A stretch of 64,000 bases of DNA from an uncultured Eggerthella sp. (GCA_900540345.1 UQFK01000006.1:1-64000); one strand, 5' to 3'. Counted from the first letter of the stretch, positions 16,140 to 25,542 are shown. Made by a program: numbers and translations. Notes: generated from the letters alone by a model not told the origin.

Positions 16140-17417
16140 TCATTCATCGAAGTTGGTCGCGCCAACAGTATTCTGCGGTTCAGGACCTGAAGCATCCTTG
16201 CCCATTTCGAAAGCAAGCCCCTTTTTCTTCATCGAACGATATTCAGCCGTAGCAGTAAAGATGACGTCCGAAGAAGAATTGATCGCGGTTTCCATCGAAT
16301 CTTGCACAACACCGATGATGAACCCGATCGCGACCATCTGCATCGCAACATCATTTCCGATACCGAACAGTGAACAAGCAAGCGGGATGAGCAGAAGCGA
16401 TCCACCCGCAACACCCGATGCACCACATGCAGCAACAGCAGAGAGCACACTGAGCAAGAAAGCCATGACCGGATCGACCGCCATACCAAGAGATGTTGCA
16501 GCACACATGGTCATGATCGTAATAGTGACCGCGGCACCCGCCATATTGATGGTCGCACCAAGCGGAATAGAAACTGAATAATTATCCTTTTCAAGACCGA
16601 GACGACGACACAATTCCATATTGACAGGAATATTCGCTGCCGAAGAACGCGTGAAAAATGCCGTGATACCCGAATCCTTCAAACAGCGCAGCACCAGTCG
16701 ATAGGGGTTCTTGCGAGTAGCGATGAAAACGATAAGCGGATTGGTGACGAGTGCGATGAAGAGCATGCAACCCACCAGCACCAAGATGAGATGACCATAC
16801 GTGATAAAGATGTCAGCACCATTTTCAGAGACTGCAACATAAACCAGGCCAAGGATGCCAATCGGCGCAAAGCTGATGACCCAACCGACCACCTTAGAGA
16901 TCGCATCCGACACAGCAGTGAAGACCTCTTTGGTGTGCTGACTTGCTGCGCGCAAGGCGATACCAAGCACGATACCCCACGCGAGGATACCCAAGTAATT
17001 CGCATTCATCAGAGCACCGATTGGATTCGAGACCACATTCATGATGAGTGTCGTAATGACTTCACCCAATCCTTCAGGCGAAGCTTGATCGACCGCAGGA
17101 TCGACCGCAGGAACCACCGTCGGGAAAAGGTAGCTCGCACATACCGCAATGAGCGCTGCGACGAGCGTACTGACGATATAGAGGATCACGACCGTGCCCA
17201 TCGATCCCGCACTGCGTGCGTTCGCGAGCGCGCTGATGACCAAGAAGAAGACGAGGATGGGCGCCACTGCCTTCAATGCGCCAACGAAGATATCGCCTAG
17301 AAGCGCGATAATCTCATTGCCTGCTGGCACGGTAAAACCAAGGATGGCGCCGATCACAAGGCCGACCAGGATGCGCTTTACCAAACTGATACTATTCCAC
17401 TTTTCCCAAACGTTCAT
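16140..17417 (-). CDS. sstT: Na+/serine-threonine symporter SstT
   Basis: 425-residue dicarboxylate/amino acid:cation symporter (DAACS) family protein. The N-terminus W-N-S-I-S-L-V-K-R-I-L-V-G-L and the HP/TM7 text N-M-A-G-A-A-V-T-I with S-S-A-A-N-I-P-V-N-M match SstT, which imports serine or threonine with sodium at the inner membrane. About eight membrane segments plus two re-entrant hairpins are expected. ATG 17417 follows GAAAGGCTAGAGG; a start at 17462 is in frame but adds a non-matching tail. It lies just upstream of serA. Substrate by family, not proven. Confidence 0.92.
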   Translation of the reverse strand: MNVWEKWNSISLVKRILVGLVIGAILGFTVPAGNEIIALLGDIFVGALKAVAPILVFFLVISALANARSAGSMGTVVILYIVSTLVAALIAVCASYLFPTVVPAVDPAVDQASPEGLGEVITTLIMNVVSNPIGALMNANYLGILAWGIVLGIALRAASQHTKEVFTAVSDAISKVVGWVISFAPIGILGLVYVAVSENGADIFITYGHLILVLVGCMLFIALVTNPLIVFIATRKNPYRLVLRCLKDSGITAFFTRSSAANIPVNMELCRRLGLEKDNYSVSIPLGATINMAGAAVTITIMTMCAATSLGMAVDPVMAFLLSVLSAVAACGASGVAGGSLLLIPLACSLFGIGNDVAMQMVAIGFIIGVVQDSMETAINSSSDVIFTATAEYRSMKKKGLAFEMGKDASGPEPQNTVGATNFDE

Positions 17418-17639
17418 GACCTCTAGCCTTTCATAAAGATGAACAGGGAAAGTGTAGCGCAAGAGAACATGAAAGCATCCGCATTTACGATGTGAGGGCG
17501 CAAACGCGGCTATTCAGGCTAGAGTTGCTCTTTATCTTATGGCTGCAACGTACCTCATGGCTGCAACACGCCATCGCAGCGTACAAGGAATAGACAGACT
17601 CTCAAGTTTTGCGACAGAATTGCGGCAACATCTGAAAAA

Positions 17640-17686
17640 CAAAAACAGGTCAACCGATAAAATAAAGGTTGACCTGCGTTTTTTAA
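17640..17686. terminator. Terminator of tRNA-Leu (bidirectional)
   Basis: CAGGTCAACC (17645-17654) pairs with GGTTGACCTG (17666-17675) around an 11-base loop. T-runs lie on both strands: TTTTTT at 17678-17683 on plus, and TTTTTG read on minus after 17645. It lies 11 bp beyond the tRNA 3' end. Confidence 0.9.
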
Positions 17687-17774
17687 ATGGTGCGGGCGAA
17701 AGGACTTGAACCTTCACGAGCCGGAGCCCACTAGCACCTGAAGCTAGCGCGTCTGCCAATTCCGCCACGCCCGC
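17687..17774 (-). tRNA. tRNA-Leu (CAG)
   Basis: On the minus strand a 7-bp acceptor GCGGGCG/CGCCCGC encloses a type II tRNA with a long variable arm (GGCTCCGGCTC region). The anticodon stem CTAGC/GCTAG presents loop TTCAGGT, so the anticodon is CAG. The T-loop TTCAAGT is standard. CCA is encoded. A sigma70-like promoter lies just upstream. Confidence 0.95.
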
Positions 17775-17790
17775 GTAAGTTGTGCTGTTC

Positions 17791-17819
17791 AGCATACCCC
17801 ACAAGTCACCCGTTCGCAA
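17791..17819 (-). promoter_or_regulatory. Promoter of tRNA-Leu
   Basis: On the minus strand TTGCGA (plus 17814-17819), a 17-bp spacer and TATGCT (plus 17791-17796) place transcription start about 10 bases before the tRNA 5' end. Confidence 0.75.
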
Positions 17820-17978
17820 CACCTCACCGCTAAAAACGGCTGGCAAATGACTCGCATCGTCCCTGGCACGAACCACTATATGACGATTGCATAGATTTGA
17901 TCGGGTTTATGCACTATTTATGGCAATATAGCGATAGTTCTATGCAGAAATGCACATATATTCGTTAGGAGAACATCC

Positions 17979-18911
17979 ATGGGACTTTTCTCGAAATTTG
18001 AACGCCGCGTTGAAGATGGCTTCGAAGGCATGAACGATAAGCTCTTCGATGCGCCCATCTCTCCTGTTCAGATTACCAAGAAAGCAGAAAAGCAAATGCG
18101 TCGCGAGAAGATGGTCGGCGCTGGCAAGGAATATGCTCCTACGCTCTATACCGTGCTCGTTAACCCAGACGATGATCGTCGTCTTTTTGGTATGTACCCC
18201 ACTCTTGCAGGCGAGACCGAAACCTACCTGCGCGCAAAGGCAAACGAAGAGGGTTTGGTCATGGATGGCGCACCGCTCGTTCGCTTCATGGTTGATGACG
18301 ATCTCAGACATGGGAAGTTCGATGTTATCGCCGAGCTCGTTTCTGCTCCGATCGTAGCGCAATTAAGAAATGAGGAACTTGAGCGCTACGGACTCGCGCA
18401 GCAACCTTCTTATGGCGCTCCTGTAGGTTCGCGACAACAACACGCACCCCATCCTCACCAAGGATATGCGCCAACTGCTCACAGCACCTATCAACAAAAC
18501 GAAATGGATGCCTATGCTGCAGACCCGATCCCTGCCGCAGGAGCACATCATGCAGCTTCAGTCGCTGAACCCATTCCGATCCCGAATACGGTCATGTTCG
18601 ACCAGCAGCCATCTGCCAATGGCGAGATCGTTGCGCGTCTCATCAATGTGACCACCGATCGTTCATTCTCACTTGCGAACTCGCGTGTTTTGATCGGGCG
18701 CGCCACCAACTGCGACATCGTGCTCGACGATCTGAATGCCAGCCGTACGCATGCCGAGATCTTCCGCGAATCACCCAGTGTTTGGGGTCTTGCCGATCTT
18801 GGCTCGACCAATGGAACGCTCGTGAATGGAAAGCATATCGCATCTGTGCTCTTGAATGATGGTGATCGCATCACCATTGGAACGACCACATTCGTATTCA
18901 CCTTCCAATAG
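17979..18911 (+). CDS. fhaA: FhaA-type protein: DUF3662 plus FHA domain
   Basis: 310 residues in three parts. The N-terminal DUF3662 domain (about 1-130) begins G-L-F-S-K-F-E-R-R-V-E-D-G-F, the FhaA signature. A Pro/Gln/His/Ala-rich linker covers about 135-205. The C-terminal FHA domain (about 220-305) has V-L-I-G-R-A, S-R-T-H-A-E and G-S-T-N-G-T-L-V-N-G, the phosphothreonine-binding residues. In mycobacteria the homologue reads threonine phosphorylation by PASTA kinases and regulates lipid II export and wall growth. It is the first gene of the fhaA-fhaB-pstP-rodA/pbpA-pknB cluster; TTAGGAG precedes ATG 17979. Confidence 0.93.
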   Translation: MGLFSKFERRVEDGFEGMNDKLFDAPISPVQITKKAEKQMRREKMVGAGKEYAPTLYTVLVNPDDDRRLFGMYPTLAGETETYLRAKANEEGLVMDGAPLVRFMVDDDLRHGKFDVIAELVSAPIVAQLRNEELERYGLAQQPSYGAPVGSRQQHAPHPHQGYAPTAHSTYQQNEMDAYAADPIPAAGAHHAASVAEPIPIPNTVMFDQQPSANGEIVARLINVTTDRSFSLANSRVLIGRATNCDIVLDDLNASRTHAEIFRESPSVWGLADLGSTNGTLVNGKHIASVLLNDGDRITIGTTTFVFTFQ

Positions 18912-18919
18912 GCCATGTT

Positions 18920-18954
18920 CATCGCTTGAAGAAGCTCGATCATTTCAAGCGATG
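18920..18954 (+). promoter_or_regulatory. 11-bp stem-loop between fhaA and fhaB
   Basis: CATCGCTTGAA (18920-18930) pairs perfectly with TTCAAGCGATG (18944-18954). No T-run follows, so it is more likely an mRNA processing or stability element, or an attenuator, than a full terminator. Confidence 0.55.
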
Positions 18955-18992
18955 CACTTTGCGTCCCTGTTCCTCGTAAGTTAGGTGCCCAT

Positions 18993-19406
18993 GTGATAGA
19001 CATTGTCCTTTTAATCGGCCGACTGCTGTTTGTTGTGCTGCTCTATCTATTCCTGTTCGCCATCATGAAAACAGGTATCGGTTTAGTGAAAGGCCAGCGC
19101 AAGAAAGAGAAGTCCTGGTCGGTCTCTGTTGAGAAGGGGCCAAAAGAGCTCCGCGGCGCCTCAATCGACGTGCTCGGTCCGATCGTTGTGGGAAGAAGCC
19201 CTGGTGCAGATATTGTCATCGGAGCTGAATATGTCTCTTCTCGTCACGCACGATTCGTCCTCATGGGTCAAAACCTTTTCATCGAAGACATGGGCTCACT
19301 CAATGGCACAGCCGTGAACGGCATGCATATTTCAGAACCCACCGCGCTAAAGAACGGTGACCGCGTAATGGTCGGCGATGTCACCATAAGGGTAAGGTAC
19401 GCATAA
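18993..19406 (+). CDS. fhaB: FhaB-type membrane-anchored FHA protein
   Basis: 137 residues. One N-terminal membrane segment (about 4-24, L-L-F-V-V-L-L-Y-L-F-L-F-A-I-M), a basic juxtamembrane stretch, then an FHA domain (about 50-135) with V-V-G-R-S-P, S-S-R-H-A-R and G-S-L-N-G-T-A-V-N-G. FhaB (FipA in mycobacteria) reads kinase signals at the division site. It starts at GTG 18993 with an AGGTG Shine-Dalgarno. Its stop abuts the pstP ATG directly, so the two are translationally coupled. Confidence 0.92.
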   Translation: MIDIVLLIGRLLFVVLLYLFLFAIMKTGIGLVKGQRKKEKSWSVSVEKGPKELRGASIDVLGPIVVGRSPGADIVIGAEYVSSRHARFVLMGQNLFIEDMGSLNGTAVNGMHISEPTALKNGDRVMVGDVTIRVRYA

Positions 19407-20600
19407 ATGACCGAAAACAACAACAAAAACGAATCAGCAGGTCAAGATACATCCTTTGGAAGCCGAACAGACGTTGGCTATGTTCGAGACCACAATGAAG
19501 ACAGTCTAATCCTCATTCCACCGCTCTTTGCGGTAGCAGACGGTATGGGCGGACATGAAGCAGGCGAGATCGCTTCTGAGATCACCGTGAACACGCTTGC
19601 AGAACTTGTCCCCAACCATCTTGATGCCGAAGGTCTTACTGCGGCAGTCGAAGCAGCAAACTACAATGTCTTGAAAGCACCTCGTCAGGGAATCGGTCGC
19701 GACGGCATGGGCACAACGCTTACTGCCGCCATGCTCGAAGGAGAGCGCTTGCTCATCGCACAAGTAGGTGACTCGCGTGCTTATTTGCTCCATCGTGGAC
19801 ATCTCCAACAGATCACACGCGACCATTCGCTTATGACCGACCTCATCGAATCAGGACAGATCACTCCCGAGGAAGCACGCTACCATCCGAATCGTTCGGT
19901 CATCACACGTGCTATCGGCTCAGATATTCATATGCGCCCTGACATCTACGAGCTCAACGTGAATGCAGGCGATCGAGTGTTACTCTGTTCCGATGGCCTC
20001 AGCTCCATGGTCTCCGATCGTGCGATCGAATCGATCATGCGCCATCAGCCCGATCCACAGCAATGCGCTGATGAACTGGTACAAGCAGCGCTCGAAAATG
20101 GCGGTGCCGATAACGTCACAGTCATCGTTGCAGATGTGGCGGGGTTTACTGAAGCTCGCGAGAAAAAGAAGGCGCGTAAGAACCGTGCTTTCTATATTGG
20201 TCTTGCCATCGCGCTTGTAGCTATCATCTTCGCGGCGGCATTCGGAGGCTATTCATACATCAACAATTCTGCCTACCTTATCGAAGAAGATGGCAAAGTG
20301 AGCGTCTATCGTGGTGTACCCGATGAATTCATGGGCATGAAGCTCTCCACGCTCGACCATACCACTTCAGTCGAGGTCGACAAGCTACAACCAGGTGTGG
20401 CCAACCGCATCAAAGAAGGCATGCGCGTTACAAGCATGGATGAAGCAAACAGCCTCATCGAAGGTTACGAGATGGAGATCGCGCGTGCAGGAGTCGAAGC
20501 TGCACGATCTTCTCTTTCTGATGCAAACACCGCACAGACTACCCAAGATTCGAGCGCAGGTGACAATAAGAGCGGCAACGGAGGTGAGCGCCTGCCATGA
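19407..20600 (+). CDS. pstP: PP2C-family Ser/Thr phosphatase
   Basis: 397-residue membrane phosphatase. A PP2C/PPM domain (about 15-245) shows the metal-binding motifs D-H-N-E-D, D-G-M-G-G-H, G-D-S-R-A and G-A-D-N-V-T. A basic stretch K-K-K-A-R-K and one membrane segment (about 258-280) lead to an external domain of about 115 residues with a low-complexity Ser/Thr/Gly tail. It removes phosphates put on by the PASTA kinase encoded two genes downstream. Its last codon overlaps the start of the rodA-pbpA gene (ATGA). Confidence 0.94.
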   Translation: MTENNNKNESAGQDTSFGSRTDVGYVRDHNEDSLILIPPLFAVADGMGGHEAGEIASEITVNTLAELVPNHLDAEGLTAAVEAANYNVLKAPRQGIGRDGMGTTLTAAMLEGERLLIAQVGDSRAYLLHRGHLQQITRDHSLMTDLIESGQITPEEARYHPNRSVITRAIGSDIHMRPDIYELNVNAGDRVLLCSDGLSSMVSDRAIESIMRHQPDPQQCADELVQAALENGGADNVTVIVADVAGFTEAREKKKARKNRAFYIGLAIALVAIIFAAAFGGYSYINNSAYLIEEDGKVSVYRGVPDEFMGMKLSTLDHTTSVEVDKLQPGVANRIKEGMRVTSMDEANSLIEGYEMEIARAGVEAARSSLSDANTAQTTQDSSAGDNKSGNGGERLP

Positions 20601-23362
20601 CGCGCCGCAATATAGAACTTGCGCTCCTTTGCATCGCGGCTCCGCTCGCGATCTTGCTCTTCGCGATGATCGCCCTGAACCAGGGAGAGCAGCTCGGTTG
20701 GGCAAGCCTTGGTGTACCTGTAGGCATCTTCGCATGCTTTGTCGTTGCACATCTCGCTATCCGCAAATTCGCCCCTGGTGCCGATCCAGCCATCCTTCCA
20801 ATAAGCTTCGCTCTTTCGAGCATCGGTATCGCATTTGTCACTCGCCTTGCTCCCGACTTGGCAATACGACAAGTTGGCTGGCTCTTCTTAGGCATCGTGT
20901 TCATGGTCTTGGTCATTATCTTCATGCGCAACATGGATAAGACCGCAAACTATAAATACACACTCATGATCATCGGCTTGATCCTGTTGCTCTCGCCCCT
21001 CCTGCCCGGTATCGGCAACGAGATCTACGGCAGTCGAATCTGGCTTTCTGTGGGCGGCTTCTCATTCCAGCCCGGCGAGATCGCGAAGATATTCATCGTG
21101 CTCTTCCTCGCCGCCTACCTCGCACAAAATCGCGAGATGCTCTCAGTGTTCACCCATAAAGCCGGCCCCTTCAAATTTCCCGACCTTCCAACCATCTTGC
21201 CGCTACTTATCATGTGGCTCATCTCGATGGCGATCGTTGTCTTTGAGAAGGATCTCGGATCTGCGCTTATCGTCTATTTTGTCTTCCTTGCTATGCTTTA
21301 TGTAGCAACAGGCAAGAAGTTCTATCTCGTTGTCGGTCTTGCCACCATAGCCATCGGCGCGATCATCCTCTACTTGTTCTTCGGCCACGTGCAAGTCCGC
21401 GTAGCAACTTGGCTCGATCCGTTCGCAGATCCGACCGACACGGGCTACCAGCTCGTTCAGTCCATCTTCTCCATGGCGGATGGCGGCTTGTTCGGCGTTG
21501 GTATCGGAAGCGGCCTTGCCGATAATATCCCCATCGTCGAATCCGACTTCATCTTTGCTGCGATCGCTGAAGAAACGGGGCTTTTAGGTGCTGCTGGACT
21601 CCTGCTTCTTTATCTGTGCTTTGCGATCCGTGGCCTTGTCACAGCTGCTCGCGCAAAATCGGACGTCAGTTCATTTATTGCAGTCGGTCTGACCGCAACC
21701 ATCGTGTTGCAGGCATTCATCATCGTTGGCGGCGTAACGCGCCTCATTCCGCTTACAGGCCTCACTCTTCCCTTTGTGAGCCAAGGCGGATCATCGCTGC
21801 TTGCAAGCTTCATTGCAGTAGGCTTCTTGCTCAAATGCGGCGACCAATCCACTGGTCTTGAATCAGAAGTATCCGCAGGAACAGGCAATATTCCCGCTGA
21901 AGGCGTGCTCGGACGTGTATCGCTTGGCAAACGCATCACTAACACCATGATTGCATTCTCGGTCATGTTCGCACTGCTCGTCGCGAATCTCACCATGATC
22001 ATGGTTGTACAAGCAGACGAATACAAGAATATGCCTATCAACAACCATACCTTGGTCAAAGAATCGAAAATGGAACGCGGCACCATCTCTACCTATGACA
22101 ACGTCGTGCTCGCGCAAAGCATCGAACAACCCGATGGCACTTATGAACGCATCTATCCTGCTGGCACGCTTGCTGCTCACGTGGTCGGATACGCATCCGA
22201 AAAATATGGCACTTCGGGCATTGAATCGAGCTACAACGACACACTTAAAGGCCAGCGCAATTACGCCTCATGGACCGATGTACTGAACTCCACCACCGGC
22301 AATAGCGCAGCAGGCAACGATGTGCGCCTTACTATCAATTCCAATATCCAGCAGGCCGCCCAAGATGCGCTCGAAGGCTTCTCGGGTGCCTGCGTTGTAA
22401 TGGATCCAAAAACTGGCGCTGTACTCGCGCTTGCCTCGTCTCCCACCTATAATGCGGCCGATATCGAAACGCTCTTGCAAAACAGCGCAAACTCCTCGGA
22501 TTCCTCGGCGCTCTACAATCGTGCGACCCAAGCGCTCTACCCTCCTGGATCGACCTTCAAGATCGTCACGCTCACGGGTGCACTCGAGAACAATGTCGCT
22601 ACTGAATCGAGCGTCTTCAATGCTCCGGGCGCGATGGAGATCGGTAATGGAGAGGTAACAAACTTCAACGATAGAAGTTATGGCGAGATCACGCTTGCCC
22701 GTGCGACCGAGGTCTCTGCCAATACCGTCTATGCCCAGCTTGGTGTTCAAATGGGGGCAGACATGCTCGTTGAGACCGCAGATGATTTCGGTTTCGACCA
22801 GAAGATCAAGTTCGACCTACCCCTCGTAGAGTCACTCATGCCTGATCCAAGTGAGATGACAGAATGGGAGACCGCATGGGCCGCCGCGGGTGAACCGGTC
22901 GGTGAGCATGAAAGCCCCGCGGGCCCGCAGACCTCCGTACTCGAAATGGCATTAGTCGGTTGTGCGATCGCCAACAATGGCGTGATTCAGAAGCCCTATT
23001 TAGTCGATAGCATCTACAATGCCGAAGGCAAATGCAGCTTCACGGCACAACCCTCTTCGCTCATGACCGCAACTAATTCTGCTATTGCAAACCGCGTGAA
23101 AGCTATTCTTGAGGGTGTTGTTTCATCGGGTACGGGCGCTGCTGCTGCCGTCCCAGGTGTCAAGATCGCTGGAAAAACCGGTACAGCAGAAACAGGCAAG
23201 GCTATCGACGATAGTTGGTTTGTCGGCATCGGACCTTCAGAGAACTCAAGTGTCGTTGTTGCGATCGTACTCGAAGAGGGCGCCGATAACCCTGGCGGCG
23301 CAGCTTCCCGAGCGCAAGGAGTGCTCAAGACAGCTCTTCAGGTTCAAGGGGTCATTAAATGA
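20597..23362 (+). CDS. Fused SEDS glycosyltransferase (RodA/FtsW) and class B penicillin-binding protein
   Basis: 921 residues in one uninterrupted frame. Residues 1-415 are a ten-helix SEDS polymerase: G-S-R-I-W-L and F-Q-P-G-E-I-A-K near 145-165, catalytic-type Asp in W-L-D-P-F (D274), S-D-F-I-F-A-A-I-A-E-E near 316-326, and S-Q-G-G-S-S at 395-400. A linker (about 415-443) leads to a further membrane segment (about 449-470) and a transpeptidase with S-T-F-K (S652), S-A-N (707-709) and K-T-G (860-862). In other actinobacteria rodA and pbpA are neighbouring genes at this locus; here they are one polypeptide, fixing polymerase and cross-linker at 1:1. All active-site motifs are intact. Topology agrees: ten helices return to the cytoplasm, then the PBP helix exits. 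Confidence 0.95.
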   Translation: MTRRNIELALLCIAAPLAILLFAMIALNQGEQLGWASLGVPVGIFACFVVAHLAIRKFAPGADPAILPISFALSSIGIAFVTRLAPDLAIRQVGWLFLGIVFMVLVIIFMRNMDKTANYKYTLMIIGLILLLSPLLPGIGNEIYGSRIWLSVGGFSFQPGEIAKIFIVLFLAAYLAQNREMLSVFTHKAGPFKFPDLPTILPLLIMWLISMAIVVFEKDLGSALIVYFVFLAMLYVATGKKFYLVVGLATIAIGAIILYLFFGHVQVRVATWLDPFADPTDTGYQLVQSIFSMADGGLFGVGIGSGLADNIPIVESDFIFAAIAEETGLLGAAGLLLLYLCFAIRGLVTAARAKSDVSSFIAVGLTATIVLQAFIIVGGVTRLIPLTGLTLPFVSQGGSSLLASFIAVGFLLKCGDQSTGLESEVSAGTGNIPAEGVLGRVSLGKRITNTMIAFSVMFALLVANLTMIMVVQADEYKNMPINNHTLVKESKMERGTISTYDNVVLAQSIEQPDGTYERIYPAGTLAAHVVGYASEKYGTSGIESSYNDTLKGQRNYASWTDVLNSTTGNSAAGNDVRLTINSNIQQAAQDALEGFSGACVVMDPKTGAVLALASSPTYNAADIETLLQNSANSSDSSALYNRATQALYPPGSTFKIVTLTGALENNVATESSVFNAPGAMEIGNGEVTNFNDRSYGEITLARATEVSANTVYAQLGVQMGADMLVETADDFGFDQKIKFDLPLVESLMPDPSEMTEWETAWAAAGEPVGEHESPAGPQTSVLEMALVGCAIANNGVIQKPYLVDSIYNAEGKCSFTAQPSSLMTATNSAIANRVKAILEGVVSSGTGAAAAVPGVKIAGKTGTAETGKAIDDSWFVGIGPSENSSVVVAIVLEEGADNPGGAASRAQGVLKTALQVQGVIK

Positions 23363-23441
23363 CCATATCAGTAAGATATGATGGTATGCTATGGGGATAC
23401 AAGATTCTTGCTATAGCATGGATTCCTAAAGGAGAATAAAC

Positions 23442-25346
23442 GTGGCTGGAAGCATGATTGGCAAAACTCTCAACGACCGCTATCAGCTTACTGAGCGTGT
23501 CGGCATCGGCGGTATGGCTGAGGTATACCGCGCGCAGGACACCGTCCTCGATCGCGTCGTAGCAGTGAAGGTCATGCTGCCTCAATATGCAGCAGACCAA
23601 ACCTTCCAACAACGATTCCGTCAAGAAGCGGCATCTGCAGCCAAGCTGCAAAGCCCTTATATCGTAAGCATTTATGACTGGGGGCTCGACGCCAGCGATG
23701 AAACTTATTACATTGTCATGGAGTTTCTTAAAGGCACCGACCTTAAGACTGCGATCAAAGAACGCGGTGCGATCAATCAACGTAAAGCAGCCGAGATCGG
23801 CTCGCAGGTAGCCCAAGCACTCCAGGTCGCGCATGATGGCGGCATCATCCACCGCGACATCAAACCACAAAACATCATGATCCAGCCAGATGGCAACATC
23901 AAGGTCATGGATTTCGGTATCGCTCGTGCAGGGGATGCAGGACTCAGCCAGACGGCTACCGTACTTGGTACGGCCCATTACATTTCTCCCGAGCAAGCAC
24001 AAGGCAAAGACCTTACCGGTCTTTCCGATGTCTATTCACTCGGTATCGTTCTTTACGAGGCGACGACGGGACGTTTGCCCTTTGAAGGCACCGACTCAGT
24101 TAGCGTTGCAGTCAAACAAGTAAACGAAATGCCCGCAGCGCCTCGAAGCATCAATCCTGACATCGATCCTGTTCTTGAAGCTATCATCATGAAAGCGATC
24201 GCGAAAGATCCTGCTCAGCGCTTTGCGAGCGCGCAAGATATGCGCCAAGCATTGAATGACTATCTCGCGGGACGCGCTGTCCCGGGACTCGATGCGCACA
24301 GCGACAAGACGCAGGTGCTCGGCGCTGGCATTCCGCCTATGGGCGGAACCGCCGTCATGCCAAAAGCGGCTGGCGGCAGCACTGCTATCGGACAGACTAC
24401 CGCATATCGCAACAATAATTCGACCCCACCAAAGCAACCGCCACAAAGCGCGAAGAAGAAAGTGATCATCGGAGTCGTTGCTGCAGTGGTGCTCGCTATC
24501 ATAGTGGGTATCGTTGCATTTGCGATCGGCGGCAACGAAGAGAAGCAGATCGTTCCCGATGTCGCGAATATGTCGCTTGGCGAAGCAAAGACCACGCTTG
24601 AAGAAGCCGGCTTCAAGATCGGCACCGAGACCGAAGTATATAGCTCCACGGTCGATTCAGGTCTGGTCGTGAGCACCAATCCTCCAGGGGGACAAGAAGC
24701 CATCAAGGGAAGTCGTATTGACTTGAATGTCTCAAAGGGCACCGAACAAGTATCGGTACCCGACCTGAAGGGCCAAACCGAAGAAGAAGCAATGCGAACA
24801 CTTGCCTCGTATGGTTTGAACGGGCAAAAGGGCGATGCAGTCTTTTCCGATAACGTAAAAGAAGACTGCGTTGCTGAACAGGAACAAGCCGCAGGCTCCT
24901 CACTCAATAAAGGCGACACGGTCGTTTTTCATCTTTCCAAAGGCGCCGAGAACGTCTCTGTTCCTGATGTTGCAGGTTCGAGCGTCTCGAACGCCGAGCA
25001 GTCACTCATCAACGCTGGCTTCCAAGTAAAGAGTAGCTATCGCTACAGCAGCGATGTCCCCGAAGGTCGTGTCATCTCACAAGACCCTTCAGGCACTGCT
25101 GCAAAAGGTTCAACCATCACGATCTATGTCTCTAACGGCCCTGAAGAAGGCGATGTCCCTAACGTAGTCGAAGAGAGCGAATCGAGCGCAACTACTACGC
25201 TCAAGAACGCTGGCTTTAAAGTATCGGTGAAGAAGATGGCAAGCAGCACGGTAGACGAAGGAAAAGTCATCTCCCAAGATACGCTAGGCAAAGCAAACAA
25301 GGGCACGACCGTTACTATTGTCGTGTCAACAGGACCCGCGAATTAA
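23442..25346 (+). CDS. pknB: PASTA-domain Ser/Thr protein kinase
   Basis: 634 residues. The kinase domain (about 14-275) has G-x-G-G-M-A-E-V-Y-R, Lys43 in V-A-V-K, H-R-D-I-K-P-Q-N at 136 and D-F-G at 156. A Pro/Gly-rich linker, one membrane segment (about 339-362) and four extracellular PASTA repeats (about 368-634) follow. PASTA domains sense muropeptides or lipid II, so this is the receptor kinase of the cluster. It starts at GTG 23442 with AAGGAG 7 bp upstream. The cluster has no second kinase (PknA) between it and the PBP. The 79-bp gap before it holds short dyads (ATGCTAT/ATAGCAT) but no terminator. Confidence 0.96.
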   Translation: MAGSMIGKTLNDRYQLTERVGIGGMAEVYRAQDTVLDRVVAVKVMLPQYAADQTFQQRFRQEAASAAKLQSPYIVSIYDWGLDASDETYYIVMEFLKGTDLKTAIKERGAINQRKAAEIGSQVAQALQVAHDGGIIHRDIKPQNIMIQPDGNIKVMDFGIARAGDAGLSQTATVLGTAHYISPEQAQGKDLTGLSDVYSLGIVLYEATTGRLPFEGTDSVSVAVKQVNEMPAAPRSINPDIDPVLEAIIMKAIAKDPAQRFASAQDMRQALNDYLAGRAVPGLDAHSDKTQVLGAGIPPMGGTAVMPKAAGGSTAIGQTTAYRNNNSTPPKQPPQSAKKKVIIGVVAAVVLAIIVGIVAFAIGGNEEKQIVPDVANMSLGEAKTTLEEAGFKIGTETEVYSSTVDSGLVVSTNPPGGQEAIKGSRIDLNVSKGTEQVSVPDLKGQTEEEAMRTLASYGLNGQKGDAVFSDNVKEDCVAEQEQAAGSSLNKGDTVVFHLSKGAENVSVPDVAGSSVSNAEQSLINAGFQVKSSYRYSSDVPEGRVISQDPSGTAAKGSTITIYVSNGPEEGDVPNVVEESESSATTTLKNAGFKVSVKKMASSTVDEGKVISQDTLGKANKGTTVTIVVSTGPAN

Positions 25347-25423
25347 CCATACAAGGTGAAGCGCAGAGGCGGCTTCCTTGAGGCACGATGCTTCGTGATA
25401 GAATAACGAAGCCGTACTTCATT

Positions 25424-25499
25424 GTCCCCGTAGCTCAGTGGATAGAGCGTCGGTTTCCTAAACCGTGCGTCGGAGGTTCGAATCCTCTCGGGGACGCCA
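25424..25499 (+). tRNA. tRNA-Arg (CCT)
   Basis: Acceptor GTCCCCG/CGGGGAC, D-arm GCTC/GAGC, anticodon stem CGGT/ACCG with loop TTCCTAA giving anticodon CCT (one mismatched T-T pair at the top of the stem), T-arm GGAGG-TTCGAAT-CCTCT, discriminator G and encoded CCA. A terminator follows after 11 bp. A weak promoter (TTGAGG 25378-25383, 15-bp spacer, TAGAAT 25399-25404) lies upstream. Confidence 0.95.
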
Positions 25500-25510
25500 G
25501 AGAAACGAGC

Positions 25511-25542
25511 AACACGGCATGATCTCATGCCGTGTTCTTTTT
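25511..25542 (+). terminator. Terminator of tRNA-Arg
   Basis: AACACGGCATGA (25511-25522) pairs perfectly with TCATGCCGTGTT (25525-25536), a 12-bp stem, followed by C and TTTTT. Confidence 0.93.

Noticed and set aside
17539..17567. Direct repeat ATGGCTGCAAC twice at 18-bp spacing
   Set aside because: Only two short copies, with no array and no matching element nearby; likely chance.
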